Origin: Clostridiaceae bacterium
GTDB lineage: Bacteria; Bacillota; Clostridia; Oscillospirales; Butyricicoccaceae
Reading direction: 5' to 3'
Length of the DNA: 64,000 bases
Assembly: GCA_009911355.1 (NCBI GenBank)
Contig: QXXE01000017.1
Span: forward strand, 1 to 64,000
Position numbers and translations under genes: made by a program. The notes under the pieces were generated by a model. It saw only the letters and a list, made by a program, of their open reading frames with translations. It was not told the DNA's origin and did not search any database. Every line of letters begins with the position of its first letter. Position 1 is the stretch's first letter. Shown here piece by piece: positions 35,032-44,558 of the stretch.

Positions 35032-35697
35032 TTACAGGTATTTCTTGAGTACCGTGCGGGTGAAAAAGTTCCCGAGCAGGCAGGGGAGCGAAAAACCGAT
35101 CAGCAGCAGATAGGGGACGCTGATCGGGAACGCCAGCACAGCGAGCAGCGTTAGACCATAGCTGCCGCACGCGGCAAGAACCGCCCGCAGCGGCTTGCCT
35201 GCGCCGAGGGCCAGCGCGGGGCGCAGCGCTTCCCGCACGGTTTTGCCGTCGGACAGGATGGGGTAAAAATAAGTGGAGGCCAGCAGCGTAAGCAGGAAAA
35301 CCGCGATGCAGAACGCGAAGGGCAGCAGGAATACGGGGGAGGAAGCCGCAAGCCGCAAATAGGAAACCACCCCGCATGCTGCGCAGGCCAGCGGCACGGC
35401 GGTCAGGAAAAATGCGGGATAAGCGGTTTTGAAGCCCTGCGTGAAGGCCGTCCGGTAATGGTAAAGGCAGTCTACGTCCTGGTCGAGCACCATGCGGCGC
35501 ACAACCGCCTGCATTGCGTAAAGCGCGGCGGGCAGGGTGGCCACAGGCAGGCTGCTGAGGATGAACAGCAGGTTCAGCTTGACCAGCGTCACGCATTCCA
35601 GCTGCAAAATCTCTGCAAAGCGGCGCAGCCCGGTTTTCTCCGGCTCGTCCGGACGGACCCCTGGGCCCGGCTTTGCGTAATCCTTTTGAAAGAACAT
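35032..35697 (-). CDS. YesL-family (DUF624) membrane protein
   Basis: A 221-residue membrane protein with four to six helices. The N-terminal region LQLECVTLVKLNLLFILSSLPVATLPAALYAM is typical of YesL proteins. These are often encoded beside carbohydrate ABC transporters and their function is not established. That context holds here: the divergent operon at 36224 encodes such a transporter. The ATG at 35697 is chosen for the GGAGGGG 7 nt upstream. Confidence 0.8.
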   Translation of the reverse strand: MFFQKDYAKPGPGVRPDEPEKTGLRRFAEILQLECVTLVKLNLLFILSSLPVATLPAALYAMQAVVRRMVLDQDVDCLYHYRTAFTQGFKTAYPAFFLTAVPLACAACGVVSYLRLAASSPVFLLPFAFCIAVFLLTLLASTYFYPILSDGKTVREALRPALALGAGKPLRAVLAACGSYGLTLLAVLAFPISVPYLLLIGFSLPCLLGNFFTRTVLKKYL

Positions 35698-35801
35698 CTG
35701 TTGCCCCTCCTCTGTGAGCCCGCGTATGCGGGGGCTTGGAACCCCTCCGCGCGCCCGCCCGCGGCTTGTCCGGGACGGATGCAGGCCCTGAAATCGAGTA
35801 C

Positions 35802-35830
35802 AGTGTATCATGCGGGTTTCGCATGCGCAA
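35802..35830 (-). promoter_or_regulatory. Promoter of the YesL-like gene with an operator in its spacer
   Basis: TTGCGC (35830-35825), a 17-bp spacer and TACACT (35807-35802). The spacer contains the perfect inverted repeat CATGCG-GGTTT-CGCATG (35809-35825), a likely repressor site. Confidence 0.6.
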
Positions 35831-36120
35831 TGGTAATAAAATGATATCCGGAGGTAAAATACTGTGGCACAGCCTCCGGGCGCGCCGGAAAGGGGCGGTT
35901 TCCTGAACCCTGCATTTTGCTATATGGATATATCTGGATACCCGCCCTCCGCAGGGGCGCTCGAACCCCCTGCTTTTCAAATTGCGTCAAGATGCACAAA
36001 ATACAAGCGCTCATTATGTCCAAACTCACAAAATTCACATAAAATATATCGGTATGTGACCCGACCTGCATCCAATGCGTGTTGTAAGGCATTTGGGTAT
36101 ATTTTGTTCGCGCCGCCCCA

Positions 36121-36149
36121 TTTACGGAAATTTGCCGCAGTGCTATATT
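36121..36149 (+). promoter_or_regulatory. Promoter of the sugar ABC transporter operon
   Basis: TTTACG (36121-36126), a 17-bp spacer and an extended -10, TGCTATATT, with the hexamer at 36144-36149. An alternative start upstream is TGTCCA-17-TAAAAT (36017-36045). Apart from these, the 35831-36223 gap shows no feature. Confidence 0.6.
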
Positions 36150-36223
36150 TTTAGTTAGAAACGGGTTTGCGGCGCGGAAATGCCGGAAATACCGAATCAT
36201 TTTCATGTAAAGGAGTGGAGTTT

Positions 36224-37504
36224 ATGAAAAAAGCTTCCCGTATGATCGCCTTGCTTCTTACGCTCGCGCTGCTGCTCAGCGGCTGCGGCCCGTCAGACGG
36301 CAAGACCCATCTGACCTTCCAGATTTGGGACGTCGCGCAGCGGGACGGGATGCAGGCGGTCTGCGACGCCTACACCGCACACCACCCGGAGGTTGTGATC
36401 GACGTGCAGGTCACCAGCTGGGGCGAATACTGGACCAAGCTGGAGGCCTCGGCGGAAAGCAATACCATGCCGGATATCTTCTGGATGCACACCAACGAGA
36501 TCCTGAAATACTCGGATTTCGGGATGCTCGCCGACCTGACCGACCTCTACGACGACCCGGCTTATTACACCGACCATTATTCCGAGATCTCCCTGAGCAA
36601 CGCGCAGGGCAGCGACGGGCGCATGTACGGTATCCCGAAGGACAAGGATAACGTGTGCCTGGTGTACAACCGGGAGATGTTCGACGCGGCCGGCGTCAGC
36701 TACCCCGACGAAAGCTGGACCTGGGACGACCTGACCGAAGCGTCGCAGGAGATTTACGACGCGACCGGGAAATACGGCTATATGGCCTATGCCGACGACC
36801 AGCTCGGCTACTGGAACTTTGTGTACCAGAAGGGCGGGTACATCCTCAACGAGGATAAGACCGCCGCCGGGTTTGACCAGCCCGCGACAATCGACGCGAT
36901 GAAGTTCTACATCGGGCTGCAAAGCACCGACTGGTGCCCCGACCAGAACTATTTCGCGGAAACCAGCCCGGGCACCGCCTTTTTCTCCGAGCAGGGCGCG
37001 ATGTTCCTCGAAGGGAGCTGGAACCTGCTGGCAGAGATGCAGAATTATCCTGACATGATCGGGAAGTGGGATATTGCGGTCCTGCCCGCCTGCCCCGACC
37101 CGGCGCAGGGCGACGGCCGCGCGAGCATCTCCAACGGCCTGTGCTATGCGACCGCCGCACGCGGGAAAAACCTCGAGATTGTCAAGGACGTGCTGAAATT
37201 CTTCGGGGAAGAGGAAGCGCAGCGCATCCAAGGGGAATCGGGTGCGGCGATCCCGGCCTATGAAGGGCTGGAAGACACCTGGGTCGGCGTGTTTGACCAG
37301 TTTGACTTCAAGCTCAACGTGCCGGCGGTGATCGACCAGTTCGATTATGCCGTGCAGAGCGTCAACAACGCTGCCCGCCCGAGCTGGAAAAACCGTGTTA
37401 CGGAGATCCTGAACAGCATCTGCGTCGGCACGACGGATATTGACAGCGGCCTTGCGGCGATGCAGGAGTGTATTGACACCGCGACGGCTGAAAGCCTGAA
37501 GTAG
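36224..37504 (+). CDS. Carbohydrate ABC transporter substrate-binding lipoprotein
   Basis: A 426-residue lipoprotein of the extracellular solute-binding family 1. The signal ends LLLSGCG, with Cys as the lipid anchor. The fold is visible from TFQIWDVAQRDGMQAVCDAYTAHHP to the C-terminus, with the typical PDIFWMHTNEI and FFSEQGAMFLEGSW. It captures a sugar, probably an oligosaccharide, for the two permeases that follow. The ATG at 36224 is set by AAGGAG 8 nt upstream. Confidence 0.92.
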   Translation: MKKASRMIALLLTLALLLSGCGPSDGKTHLTFQIWDVAQRDGMQAVCDAYTAHHPEVVIDVQVTSWGEYWTKLEASAESNTMPDIFWMHTNEILKYSDFGMLADLTDLYDDPAYYTDHYSEISLSNAQGSDGRMYGIPKDKDNVCLVYNREMFDAAGVSYPDESWTWDDLTEASQEIYDATGKYGYMAYADDQLGYWNFVYQKGGYILNEDKTAAGFDQPATIDAMKFYIGLQSTDWCPDQNYFAETSPGTAFFSEQGAMFLEGSWNLLAEMQNYPDMIGKWDIAVLPACPDPAQGDGRASISNGLCYATAARGKNLEIVKDVLKFFGEEEAQRIQGESGAAIPAYEGLEDTWVGVFDQFDFKLNVPAVIDQFDYAVQSVNNAARPSWKNRVTEILNSICVGTTDIDSGLAAMQECIDTATAESLK

Positions 37505-37523
37505 AAAAAGGAGGGTTCGGATT

Positions 37524-38420
37524 ATGCAAGAGAAAGCCGCAAAACTGTCCGCCGCCGCCAAGCGCGAGCAGAACTGGGGCTGGTTCATGGTTGCCCCGAC
37601 CATCATCGGCCTTGTGGTATTGAACGTTTACCCCTTTATCCAGACGCTCATCATGAGCTTTTCCAAGCATCTTGGCTTCGGCACCTATGAATTCATCGGG
37701 CTGAAAAACTACGCTGACATGTTCCAGAGCCCCGAATTCTGGAAAGCGACATGGAACACGATTTATTTCTGCATCCTCACCGTACCGGTCGGCATTTTCC
37801 TCGCGCTGCTGGTGGCGATCCTGCTGAATGCGAAAATCAAGGGGCGGTCGGCGTTCCGCGCCATTTTCTTCCTGCCGATGGTCTGCGCGCCTGCGGCAGT
37901 AACAATGGTTTGGCGCTGGATTTTCAACACCGAATATGGTATACTGAATTCGCTGACCGGCACGCGCATCAGCTGGATTACCGACCCCAAGGTCGTCATG
38001 ATCACCTGCGCGGTCGTCGCGGTCTGGAGCTCGATCGGCTATGACGCCGTGCTGCTGCTCTCCGGCCTGCAAAATATCTCCAAATCGTATTACGAAGCGG
38101 CCGATATTGACGGCGCAGGCAAAATCACGCAGTTTTTCCATATCACGCTGCCGATGGTATCCCCGACGCTGTTCGTGGTGCTGATCATGCGCCTGATGGC
38201 CTCGATCAAGGTCTATGACCTGATTTACATGATGGTGGAGGAATCCAACCCGGCGCTCACAAGCGTGCAGAGCCTGATGTTCCTGTTCTACCGCGAATCC
38301 TTCGTTGCGGGCAACCGCGGCTACGGCTCGGCAATCGTCATCTGGACGGTGGCGCTGATCGGCGTGGTGACGGTGGTCCAGTTCATCGGCCAGAAGAAGT
38401 GGGTCAACTACGAGGTTTAA
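37524..38420 (+). CDS. Sugar ABC transporter permease, MsmF type
   Basis: A 298-residue membrane protein with six helices. The cytoplasmic EAA loop, AADIDGAGKITQFFHITLPMVSP, contacts the ATPase. It pairs with the next permease. No ATP-binding subunit is encoded in the operon. In Firmicutes such importers often share one ATPase (MsmX/MsmK type) encoded elsewhere. Confidence 0.92.
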   Translation: MQEKAAKLSAAAKREQNWGWFMVAPTIIGLVVLNVYPFIQTLIMSFSKHLGFGTYEFIGLKNYADMFQSPEFWKATWNTIYFCILTVPVGIFLALLVAILLNAKIKGRSAFRAIFFLPMVCAPAAVTMVWRWIFNTEYGILNSLTGTRISWITDPKVVMITCAVVAVWSSIGYDAVLLLSGLQNISKSYYEAADIDGAGKITQFFHITLPMVSPTLFVVLIMRLMASIKVYDLIYMMVEESNPALTSVQSLMFLFYRESFVAGNRGYGSAIVIWTVALIGVVTVVQFIGQKKWVNYEV

Positions 38421-38432
38421 GGAGGGATACAG

Positions 38433-39272
38433 ATGAAAAGCAGTTCTATGGGGCAGTCCCGGAAGGCCGTAAAGGCGCTTACCTACCTGTTCCTGATCCT
38501 GGGCGCGCTTGTCATGGTGTTCCCCTTTATCTGGATGATCCTGACAAGCTCCAAAACGGTGCAGGAAAGCATGCTCGTGCCGCCGACCATCCTGCCGGCG
38601 CAGATCATGCTGGACAATTTCAAGGACGCGATCGCCAGCCTGCCGTTTGTCAATATGTACATCAATACGATCCTGATGATCGTATTCCGCGTGATCTGCG
38701 CGGTGATCTTCAGCTCGATGGCGGGCTATGCCTTCGCCAAGCTGAATTTTAAGGGCAAAAACCTGCTCTTCGGCATTGTGCTGATGCAGATGATGCTGCC
38801 AAGCCAGATCTTTATCACGCCGCAGTACCAGATGATCGCCAAGCTCGGCCTGCCGAATACCATCTTCGCGCTGGTATTCCCCGGCATCGTCAGCGCGTTC
38901 GGCACCTTTTTCCTGCGGCAAGCCTATATGGGCATCCCGACGGAGATCGGGGAAGCCGCCTATCTGGACGGCTGCAACCAGTGGCAGACCTTTACCAAGG
39001 TCATGTTCCCGCTGACCTCGTCCTCGATTGCCGCGCTTTCGGTGTTCACGGCGGTGTTTGCCTACGGCGACCTGATGTGGCCGCTGGTCGTCAACTCCGA
39101 CCTGAAAATGATGACCCTGTCCTCCGGCCTTTCGACCCTGCGCGGGCAGTTCTCCACGAATTTCCCGGTGCTGATGGCGGGCAGCCTGCTGGCGATGCTG
39201 CCGATGGTCGTATTGTATTTATTCTTCCAGCGTCAGTTTATTGAAGGCGTTGCGATGACCGGCGGCAAATAA
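38433..39272 (+). CDS. Sugar ABC transporter permease, MsmG type
   Basis: A 279-residue membrane protein with six helices and the EAA loop AAYLDGCNQWQTFTKVMFPL. It is the second half of the permease dimer, 12 bp after the first. The sequence fits the MalG/MsmG family over its whole length. Confidence 0.92.
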   Translation: MKSSSMGQSRKAVKALTYLFLILGALVMVFPFIWMILTSSKTVQESMLVPPTILPAQIMLDNFKDAIASLPFVNMYINTILMIVFRVICAVIFSSMAGYAFAKLNFKGKNLLFGIVLMQMMLPSQIFITPQYQMIAKLGLPNTIFALVFPGIVSAFGTFFLRQAYMGIPTEIGEAAYLDGCNQWQTFTKVMFPLTSSSIAALSVFTAVFAYGDLMWPLVVNSDLKMMTLSSGLSTLRGQFSTNFPVLMAGSLLAMLPMVVLYLFFQRQFIEGVAMTGGK

Positions 39273-39280
39273 CCGCAGCC

Positions 39281-39302
39281 GGCAGGCAGTTCCCTGCCTG
39301 CC
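39281..39302 (+). other. Intercistronic hairpin before the alpha-galactosidase gene
   Basis: GGCAGGCAG (39281-39289) pairs with CTGCCTGCC (39294-39302) around a TTCC loop. There is no T tract, so read-through is expected. It may separate expression of transporter and enzyme. Confidence 0.55.
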
Positions 39303-39365
39303 GCGCATCCTGCCGTGCGCCGCCGGAAGAAGCCATGAACCTCTTCCCATCAGGAGTGTATCCCA

Positions 39366-41546
39366 ATGATCCATGTCGATAACAATATTTTCACACTGCA
39401 TACCCGGCGCACGACTTACCAATGCAAAGCAGATGGGCACGGCGTGCTGCTGCACACCTATTACGGCGCGCGCGTTTCGGGCGGCGACCTGTCCTACCGG
39501 ATCCGCCACGCCGACCGGGGGTTTTCCCCCAACCCCGGGGAGGTCGGGCGCTGCCGCACCTACTCCCTGGACACGCTGCCGCAGGAGTATTCCACCTGCG
39601 GCGTGGGGGATTACCGCATCCCTGCAATTGCCGCGGAAAACGCGGACGGCAGCCAGCTTGTGGACCTGCGGTTTCAGGGGTATGAGGTCCGGCAGGGCAA
39701 GTATGCCCTGGAAGGGCTGCCCGCGTTCTTCGCGGGCGGCGGGGAGGCCGAAACCTTGGTCGTAACCCTACAGGACAGCACGACACGCCTTACCGTCGAG
39801 CTGTATTATGGGGTGTTCGAGGGATATGACCTGATCTGCCGCGCCGCGCGGATCATCAACCGCGGCACGCAGCCGGTGCGGCTGCTCCGGGCGGCGTCGC
39901 TCTGCCTGGATTTCCCACAGGATAACCTGGATTTCATCACCTTTGACGGGCGGCACACGATGGAACGTGAGTTCTGCCGCACGCCGCTCCGTCCCGGGGT
40001 GCAGAGCATCGGCAGCGTGCGCGGCACGTCCAGCCACCAGCATAACCCGTTTGTGATGCTGTGCAGCCCTTCCGCAGACGAGGACCACGGCCTGTGCTTT
40101 GGGGCGGCGCTGCTATACAGCGGCGGCTTTGAAGCGGCGGTCGAATCCAGCCAGTTCCGGGAAGCGCGGCTGGTGATGGGGGTCGCGCCCCACCATTTCT
40201 GCTGGACGCTCGGGCCGGGGGAGGCGTTCACAACGCCGGAGGCCGCGCTTGTCTGCTCCCCGGACGGGTTCGCCTCCATGACCCATTGCTGGCACCGCGC
40301 CGTGCGCCGCTGCCTGTGCCGCGACCCTTACGAGGGGCGCCGCCGCCCGGTGCTGGTGAACAACTGGGAAGCGACCTATTTCGATTTCAACGCAGAAAAG
40401 CTGGTGGGGATCGCCCGCGAGGCTGCGGCGCTCGGCATCGAGCTGCTGGTCATGGACGACGGCTGGTTCGGCAGCCGTGACAGCGACTTCGGCGGGCTGG
40501 GCGACTGGTCGGTCAACCGCAGCAAGCTGCCCGGCGGGCTGGAAGCCCTTGTACCGCAGATCCAGGGGCTGGGGCTGGGCTTCGGGCTGTGGGTCGAGCC
40601 GGAGATGGTCAGCGAGGACAGCGCGCTGTACCGGGCGCACCCGGATTGGGCGCTGGGCGCCCCCGGCAGGCCGCAGACGCGCGGGCGCAGCCAGCTGGTG
40701 CTGGACTTTACCCGCCGGGAGGTGCGCGACGCGGTTTACAGCGCCATCTGCGAGGTGCTGCGCAGCGCAGATATCTGCTACATGAAATGGGATATGAACC
40801 GCAGCCTGTCGGACGTCTGGTCGGCTGCTATCCCGGCGCAGCGGCAGGGCGAGGTATACCACCGCTATGTGCTCGGCCTGTATGAAATGCTCGAACGCTT
40901 CCGCCGGGAGTTCCCCGGCCTGCTCATAGAAGGGTGCAGCGGCGGCGGCGGGCGGTTTGACCTCGGGATGCTGTATTATACGCCGCAGATCTGGTGCAGC
41001 GACAACACCGACGCGGTGGACCGGCTGCGGATCCAGTACGGCACCTCGTTCTGTTACCCGTCCTGCACCGTGGGCGCGCATGTGTCGGCCTCGCCAAACG
41101 AGCAGACCCGGCGGGCTGCCCCGCTGGAGACGCGCGGCATTGTAGCGATGGGCGGCACCTTCGGCTTTGAGCTCGACCTGGGCCGCGTGGACGAACAGGA
41201 AAAAGCCGTCATGGCCAAGCAGACGGCTGATTATAAAAAGTATTACCGGCTGATCGCGGAAGGCGACTATTACCGGCTGAGCAGCCCCTTCGGGGACGAG
41301 GGCTATACGGCGTGGGCGCATGTCTCCCCCGACCGGACGGAGGCGCTGGTATCGCTGGTGACCGGCCCCACGCGGGCGGCGCTGCCGTTTCTCTGCCTGC
41401 GGCTGCGCGGGCTGGACGCAGGGAAGCGCTACCGCGTCAGCGGCGGCGGCAGCTATGCGGGGGACGTGCTGATGCACGCCGGATACCCGGTCCCGCCGCT
41501 GGCTGGGGATTACCAGGCCGTACAGCTGTACCTGGCGGCGGAATAA
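39366..41546 (+). CDS. Alpha-galactosidase, glycoside hydrolase family 36
   Basis: A 726-residue GH36 enzyme, full length, without a signal peptide and so cytoplasmic. The catalytic nucleophile Asp is in CYMKWDMNRSLSD and the acid/base Asp in WCSDNTDAVDR. The WFGSRDSDFGGLGDW region is typical. It removes alpha-1,6-galactose from melibiose, raffinose and stachyose. Being last in the transporter operon, it points to raffinose-family sugars as the imported substrate. The sucrose left from raffinose could be used by the amylosucrase-like enzyme at 42688. Confidence 0.93.
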   Translation: MIHVDNNIFTLHTRRTTYQCKADGHGVLLHTYYGARVSGGDLSYRIRHADRGFSPNPGEVGRCRTYSLDTLPQEYSTCGVGDYRIPAIAAENADGSQLVDLRFQGYEVRQGKYALEGLPAFFAGGGEAETLVVTLQDSTTRLTVELYYGVFEGYDLICRAARIINRGTQPVRLLRAASLCLDFPQDNLDFITFDGRHTMEREFCRTPLRPGVQSIGSVRGTSSHQHNPFVMLCSPSADEDHGLCFGAALLYSGGFEAAVESSQFREARLVMGVAPHHFCWTLGPGEAFTTPEAALVCSPDGFASMTHCWHRAVRRCLCRDPYEGRRRPVLVNNWEATYFDFNAEKLVGIAREAAALGIELLVMDDGWFGSRDSDFGGLGDWSVNRSKLPGGLEALVPQIQGLGLGFGLWVEPEMVSEDSALYRAHPDWALGAPGRPQTRGRSQLVLDFTRREVRDAVYSAICEVLRSADICYMKWDMNRSLSDVWSAAIPAQRQGEVYHRYVLGLYEMLERFRREFPGLLIEGCSGGGGRFDLGMLYYTPQIWCSDNTDAVDRLRIQYGTSFCYPSCTVGAHVSASPNEQTRRAAPLETRGIVAMGGTFGFELDLGRVDEQEKAVMAKQTADYKKYYRLIAEGDYYRLSSPFGDEGYTAWAHVSPDRTEALVSLVTGPTRAALPFLCLRLRGLDAGKRYRVSGGGSYAGDVLMHAGYPVPPLAGDYQAVQLYLAAE

Positions 41547-41550
41547 GCGG

Positions 41551-41588
41551 GCTCCCCCGGAAATCATGCTGTTTCCGGGGGAGCTTGC
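41551..41588 (+). terminator. Hairpin terminator after the alpha-galactosidase gene
   Basis: A 13-bp perfect stem GCTCCCCCGGAAA (41551-41563) with 41572-41584. The T tract is poor (TTGCC). It lies between convergent genes and may act in both directions. Confidence 0.65.
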
Positions 41589-41637
41589 CGCAAATGGGGG
41601 CGCTGCGGGCGGCTCCAGGAAGCGCCCGCAGGGGCTG

Positions 41638-42492
41638 TCAGCGCGGGGAAAGCTGGTTTTGTGTACGCCATTCGCGCGGGGCCATACCGTAGCGCTTCTT
41701 GAAAGCCCGCGAAAAGTGGAGCTGGTTGGGATAGCCGCATTTTGCCGCGATTTCGCCGATGCTGCCATTGGAATGCTTCATGAGGTCGGCCGCTTTGGAC
41801 AGGCGCAGCCGGATGATAAATTCCTGTGGGGCGCAGCCGGTATATTCCTTAAAGATTTTGCTGAAATAGCTGCGGTTGAGCTTGCAGATATCCGCGACCT
41901 CTTCGACCGGAAGCTCCCGGCGGTAGTTGCGTTCGATATAGTGGATGGCTTCCTGGATGTAAAAATCGCGCAGCTGGCCAGGTTTGACCTCCCGGCGGGT
42001 TGCGGAGGCGTCCACCAGCGCGTCAAGGAACAGGTACAGGTGACCCAGTAGGTGCAGCGGCGACGCGTCCGAATGCGTTGCGATATACATCATTTCCTCG
42101 CCGACGCGCGCGCCGCCTTCCTTTGTGGAAGGCGTGAAAACCGGCTGGGAAGCGGTCAGGCCCGCCTGGTCCAGATATTCCGCCGTGCGCAGCCCGTCAA
42201 ACTCGATCCAGCTGTATTTCCAGGGGTCCTGCTTATCCGCGTAATAGGTGTTCACCTGCCCGGGCGTCAGCAGGAACCCCTGCCCCGCGCGCAGGTCATA
42301 ATGGCGCGTCATGCCGTCCGGCGTGTTGGAATGCAGCTTGCCCCGCCCGGAGGAAATATAATGGAACAGGTAATGGTTGCGGATGTATGGGCCGAACGAG
42401 TGCAGCGGCATACACTGTTCCCAGCCGTATTGGTAGATGGTCAGATCCAGAAAGTTTTCGTTTGGAAACATCGAAAACGAGTATTCCTCCAT
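41638..42492 (-). CDS. AraC-family regulator of the sugar genes
   Basis: A 284-residue regulator. An N-terminal cupin-type sugar-binding domain (about 30-160, LRAGQGFLLTPGQVNTYYADKQDPW) precedes a C-terminal pair of helix-turn-helix motifs (about 185-284, with CKLNRSYFSKIFKEYTGCAPQEFI and GYPNQLHFSRAFKKRYG). The family usually activates nearby sugar genes, so the likely targets are the transporter operon and the GH13 gene. The ATG at 42492 follows AAGGAGG. Confidence 0.88.
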   Translation of the reverse strand: MEEYSFSMFPNENFLDLTIYQYGWEQCMPLHSFGPYIRNHYLFHYISSGRGKLHSNTPDGMTRHYDLRAGQGFLLTPGQVNTYYADKQDPWKYSWIEFDGLRTAEYLDQAGLTASQPVFTPSTKEGGARVGEEMMYIATHSDASPLHLLGHLYLFLDALVDASATRREVKPGQLRDFYIQEAIHYIERNYRRELPVEEVADICKLNRSYFSKIFKEYTGCAPQEFIIRLRLSKAADLMKHSNGSIGEIAAKCGYPNQLHFSRAFKKRYGMAPREWRTQNQLSPR

Positions 42493-42550
42493 GCAGTACC
42501 TCCTTCTGCCGGCTGGCGTACCGGCAGCATTGCTTCGGCCTTCTACCCCC

Positions 42551-42579
42551 AGTATAACATGTTTTGCGCGTGGATTCAA
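42551..42579 (-). promoter_or_regulatory. Promoter of the AraC-family gene
   Basis: TTGAAT (42579-42574), a 17-bp spacer and TATACT (42556-42551). Confidence 0.75.
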
Positions 42580-42594
42580 CCAAAATCACCGTTT

Positions 42595-42622
42595 TTTACG
42601 CCGCAACATGTCATTTTATCTT
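42595..42622 (+). promoter_or_regulatory. Possible promoter of the GH13 gene
   Basis: TTTACG (42595-42600), a 16-bp spacer and TATCTT (42617-42622). It is weak, as expected for a gene needing an activator such as the divergent AraC-type protein. Confidence 0.4.
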
Positions 42623-42687
42623 AAAAAGAGTGCGTTTTTGCAATTATTGCGGACCGAAGGGCCCTGCCTCAGTGAAAGGATGGTTTT

Positions 42688-44517
42688 ATGAAGCAGTCAC
42701 ATTTTGAACGGCGGCTGGCCGCCTGCTATGACGAGCTGAAATGGCTCTATACCGAGCTTTACGGCGACACCCCCTGTTTCCAGGCGCTGCTGGACAGCAT
42801 GCGCAGCTTTGCAGAAGCCCGCAGGCCGGCCTTGCAGGCGCTCGACCTGGAGCGGGAAGCCGACCCCGGCTGGTACCGCCGTTCGGATATGCTGGGAATG
42901 ATGCTTTACACGGAGCAGTTTGCGGGGCGGCTTTCCGGGATCGAAGAGCGTATCCCCTATTTGAAGGAGCTGCGCGTGCGGTACCTGCACCTGATGCCGC
43001 TGCTGAAAATGCCGGAGGAGGAGAACGACGGCGGCTATGCCGTTTCCGACTTCCGGCAGGTCGACGGACGCATCGGCACGATGGAGGAGCTTTCCCGGCT
43101 TGCCGACGTGTGCCGCGCGGAGGGGATGAGCATCTGCCTGGACTTCATTGTCAACCATACCTCGGATGAGCATGAATGGGCAGTCCGCGCCAAAAAAGGC
43201 GAGCCTGCGTATCAGGCGCGCTATCTGTGCTTCGATACCTATGACATCCCGGCCGAGTATGAGAAAACAGTGCCGCAGGTGTTCCCGAATACGGCCCCCG
43301 GGAATTTCATCTTTTGCAAGGAGATGGGCAAATATGTGCTTTCCAGCTTTAACCCCTACCAATGGGATATAAACTATAAAAACCCCGCCGTGTTTCATGA
43401 AATGGCGGAAAACCTGCTGTACCTGGCGAATGTTGGCATCGAGATTTTCCGCATCGACGCGGTGCCGTATCTTTGGAAGGAGCTGGGGACAAGCTGCCGC
43501 AACCTGCCGCAGGTGCATACCGTCATGCGGATGCTGCGGATGATCGCAAAGGCGGTCTGCCCTGCCGTGGTGTTCAAGGGCGAGGTTGTGATGGCGCCCC
43601 GCGAGGTTGCGCCGTACTTCGGCCCGGTTGACAAGCCGGAATGCGACATCCTCTATAACGTCACAACGATGGTTTGCATCTGGAACAGCCTGGCCACCCG
43701 GGACGTTACGCTGCTGAAATGGCAGATGGAGACGATGGATGCGCTGCCGCCGGAGTTCACCTTCGTAAATTATGTGCGCTGCCATGACGATATCGGGTGG
43801 GGGCTTGAGGAGCGGTCGGTGGAATACCTGGGCGCCGACCCGCTGGAGCATAAAAAATTCCTCTACCATTTTTACACAGGGGATTACCCGGGCAGCTTTG
43901 CGCGCGGGGAGCTCTACAATTACGACCCCGTAACGCAGGACGCGCGCAGCTGCGGCACCTGCGCGTCCCTCTGCGGCGTCGAGGCCGCGCTGGAAGCTGG
44001 GGACGAGGGGCTGCTGGAAACCGCTATCCGGCGGCATCTGATGATCCACGCCTATATTGCGTCGCTAAGCGGGATACCGGTCATCTACAGCGGGGATGAG
44101 ATTGCGCAGCTGAACGACTGGCAGTACCGCGAAGACCCGGTCAAGGCGATGGATTCCCGGTTTATCCATCGTGGGAAACTCGATTGGGCGCGCGCTGCGG
44201 GGCGGCATGACCGGTCTTCCGTGCAGGGGCGCGTATTCACCGGCTTGCAGGAGATCATACGCCTGCGGGCGGAGAACCCGGTGTTCAGCGCGGGGGCGCG
44301 GGAGCATACGCTTGAAACCGGCGACCGGGCGGTGCTTGCCTTCCAGCGCGAGGGCGGCGGGCAGGTGCTGGCAGCGGCCTATAATTTCTGCGAGCAGCCC
44401 AGGCGGATAAGCCTTGCGCTGGAAGGGGACTACCGCGACTTATTTACCGGGCAGGCGTATTGCGGCGGGGCGCTGGAGCTTGCCCCCTATCAGGCGCTTT
44501 GGCTGCTTCGCAGCTGA
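42688..44517 (+). CDS. Amylosucrase-like glycoside hydrolase family 13 enzyme
   Basis: A 609-residue alpha-amylase family protein of the GH13_4 type. The segment YLHLMPLLKMPEEENDGGYAVSDF is typical of amylosucrases and sucrose hydrolases. Catalytic residues are the nucleophile Asp in EIFRIDAVPY, the acid/base Glu in FKGEVV and the Asp in VRCHDDIGW. It would split sucrose, either transferring glucose to a glucan or to water. I cannot tell which from the sequence. With the alpha-galactosidase next door it completes a route from raffinose to monosaccharides. Confidence 0.85.
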   Translation: MKQSHFERRLAACYDELKWLYTELYGDTPCFQALLDSMRSFAEARRPALQALDLEREADPGWYRRSDMLGMMLYTEQFAGRLSGIEERIPYLKELRVRYLHLMPLLKMPEEENDGGYAVSDFRQVDGRIGTMEELSRLADVCRAEGMSICLDFIVNHTSDEHEWAVRAKKGEPAYQARYLCFDTYDIPAEYEKTVPQVFPNTAPGNFIFCKEMGKYVLSSFNPYQWDINYKNPAVFHEMAENLLYLANVGIEIFRIDAVPYLWKELGTSCRNLPQVHTVMRMLRMIAKAVCPAVVFKGEVVMAPREVAPYFGPVDKPECDILYNVTTMVCIWNSLATRDVTLLKWQMETMDALPPEFTFVNYVRCHDDIGWGLEERSVEYLGADPLEHKKFLYHFYTGDYPGSFARGELYNYDPVTQDARSCGTCASLCGVEAALEAGDEGLLETAIRRHLMIHAYIASLSGIPVIYSGDEIAQLNDWQYREDPVKAMDSRFIHRGKLDWARAAGRHDRSSVQGRVFTGLQEIIRLRAENPVFSAGAREHTLETGDRAVLAFQREGGGQVLAAAYNFCEQPRRISLALEGDYRDLFTGQAYCGGALELAPYQALWLLRS

Positions 44518-44558
44518 ACCGGCAGGCTCGTGAAACAGCCCCGGCAGGGAGCGGACAG

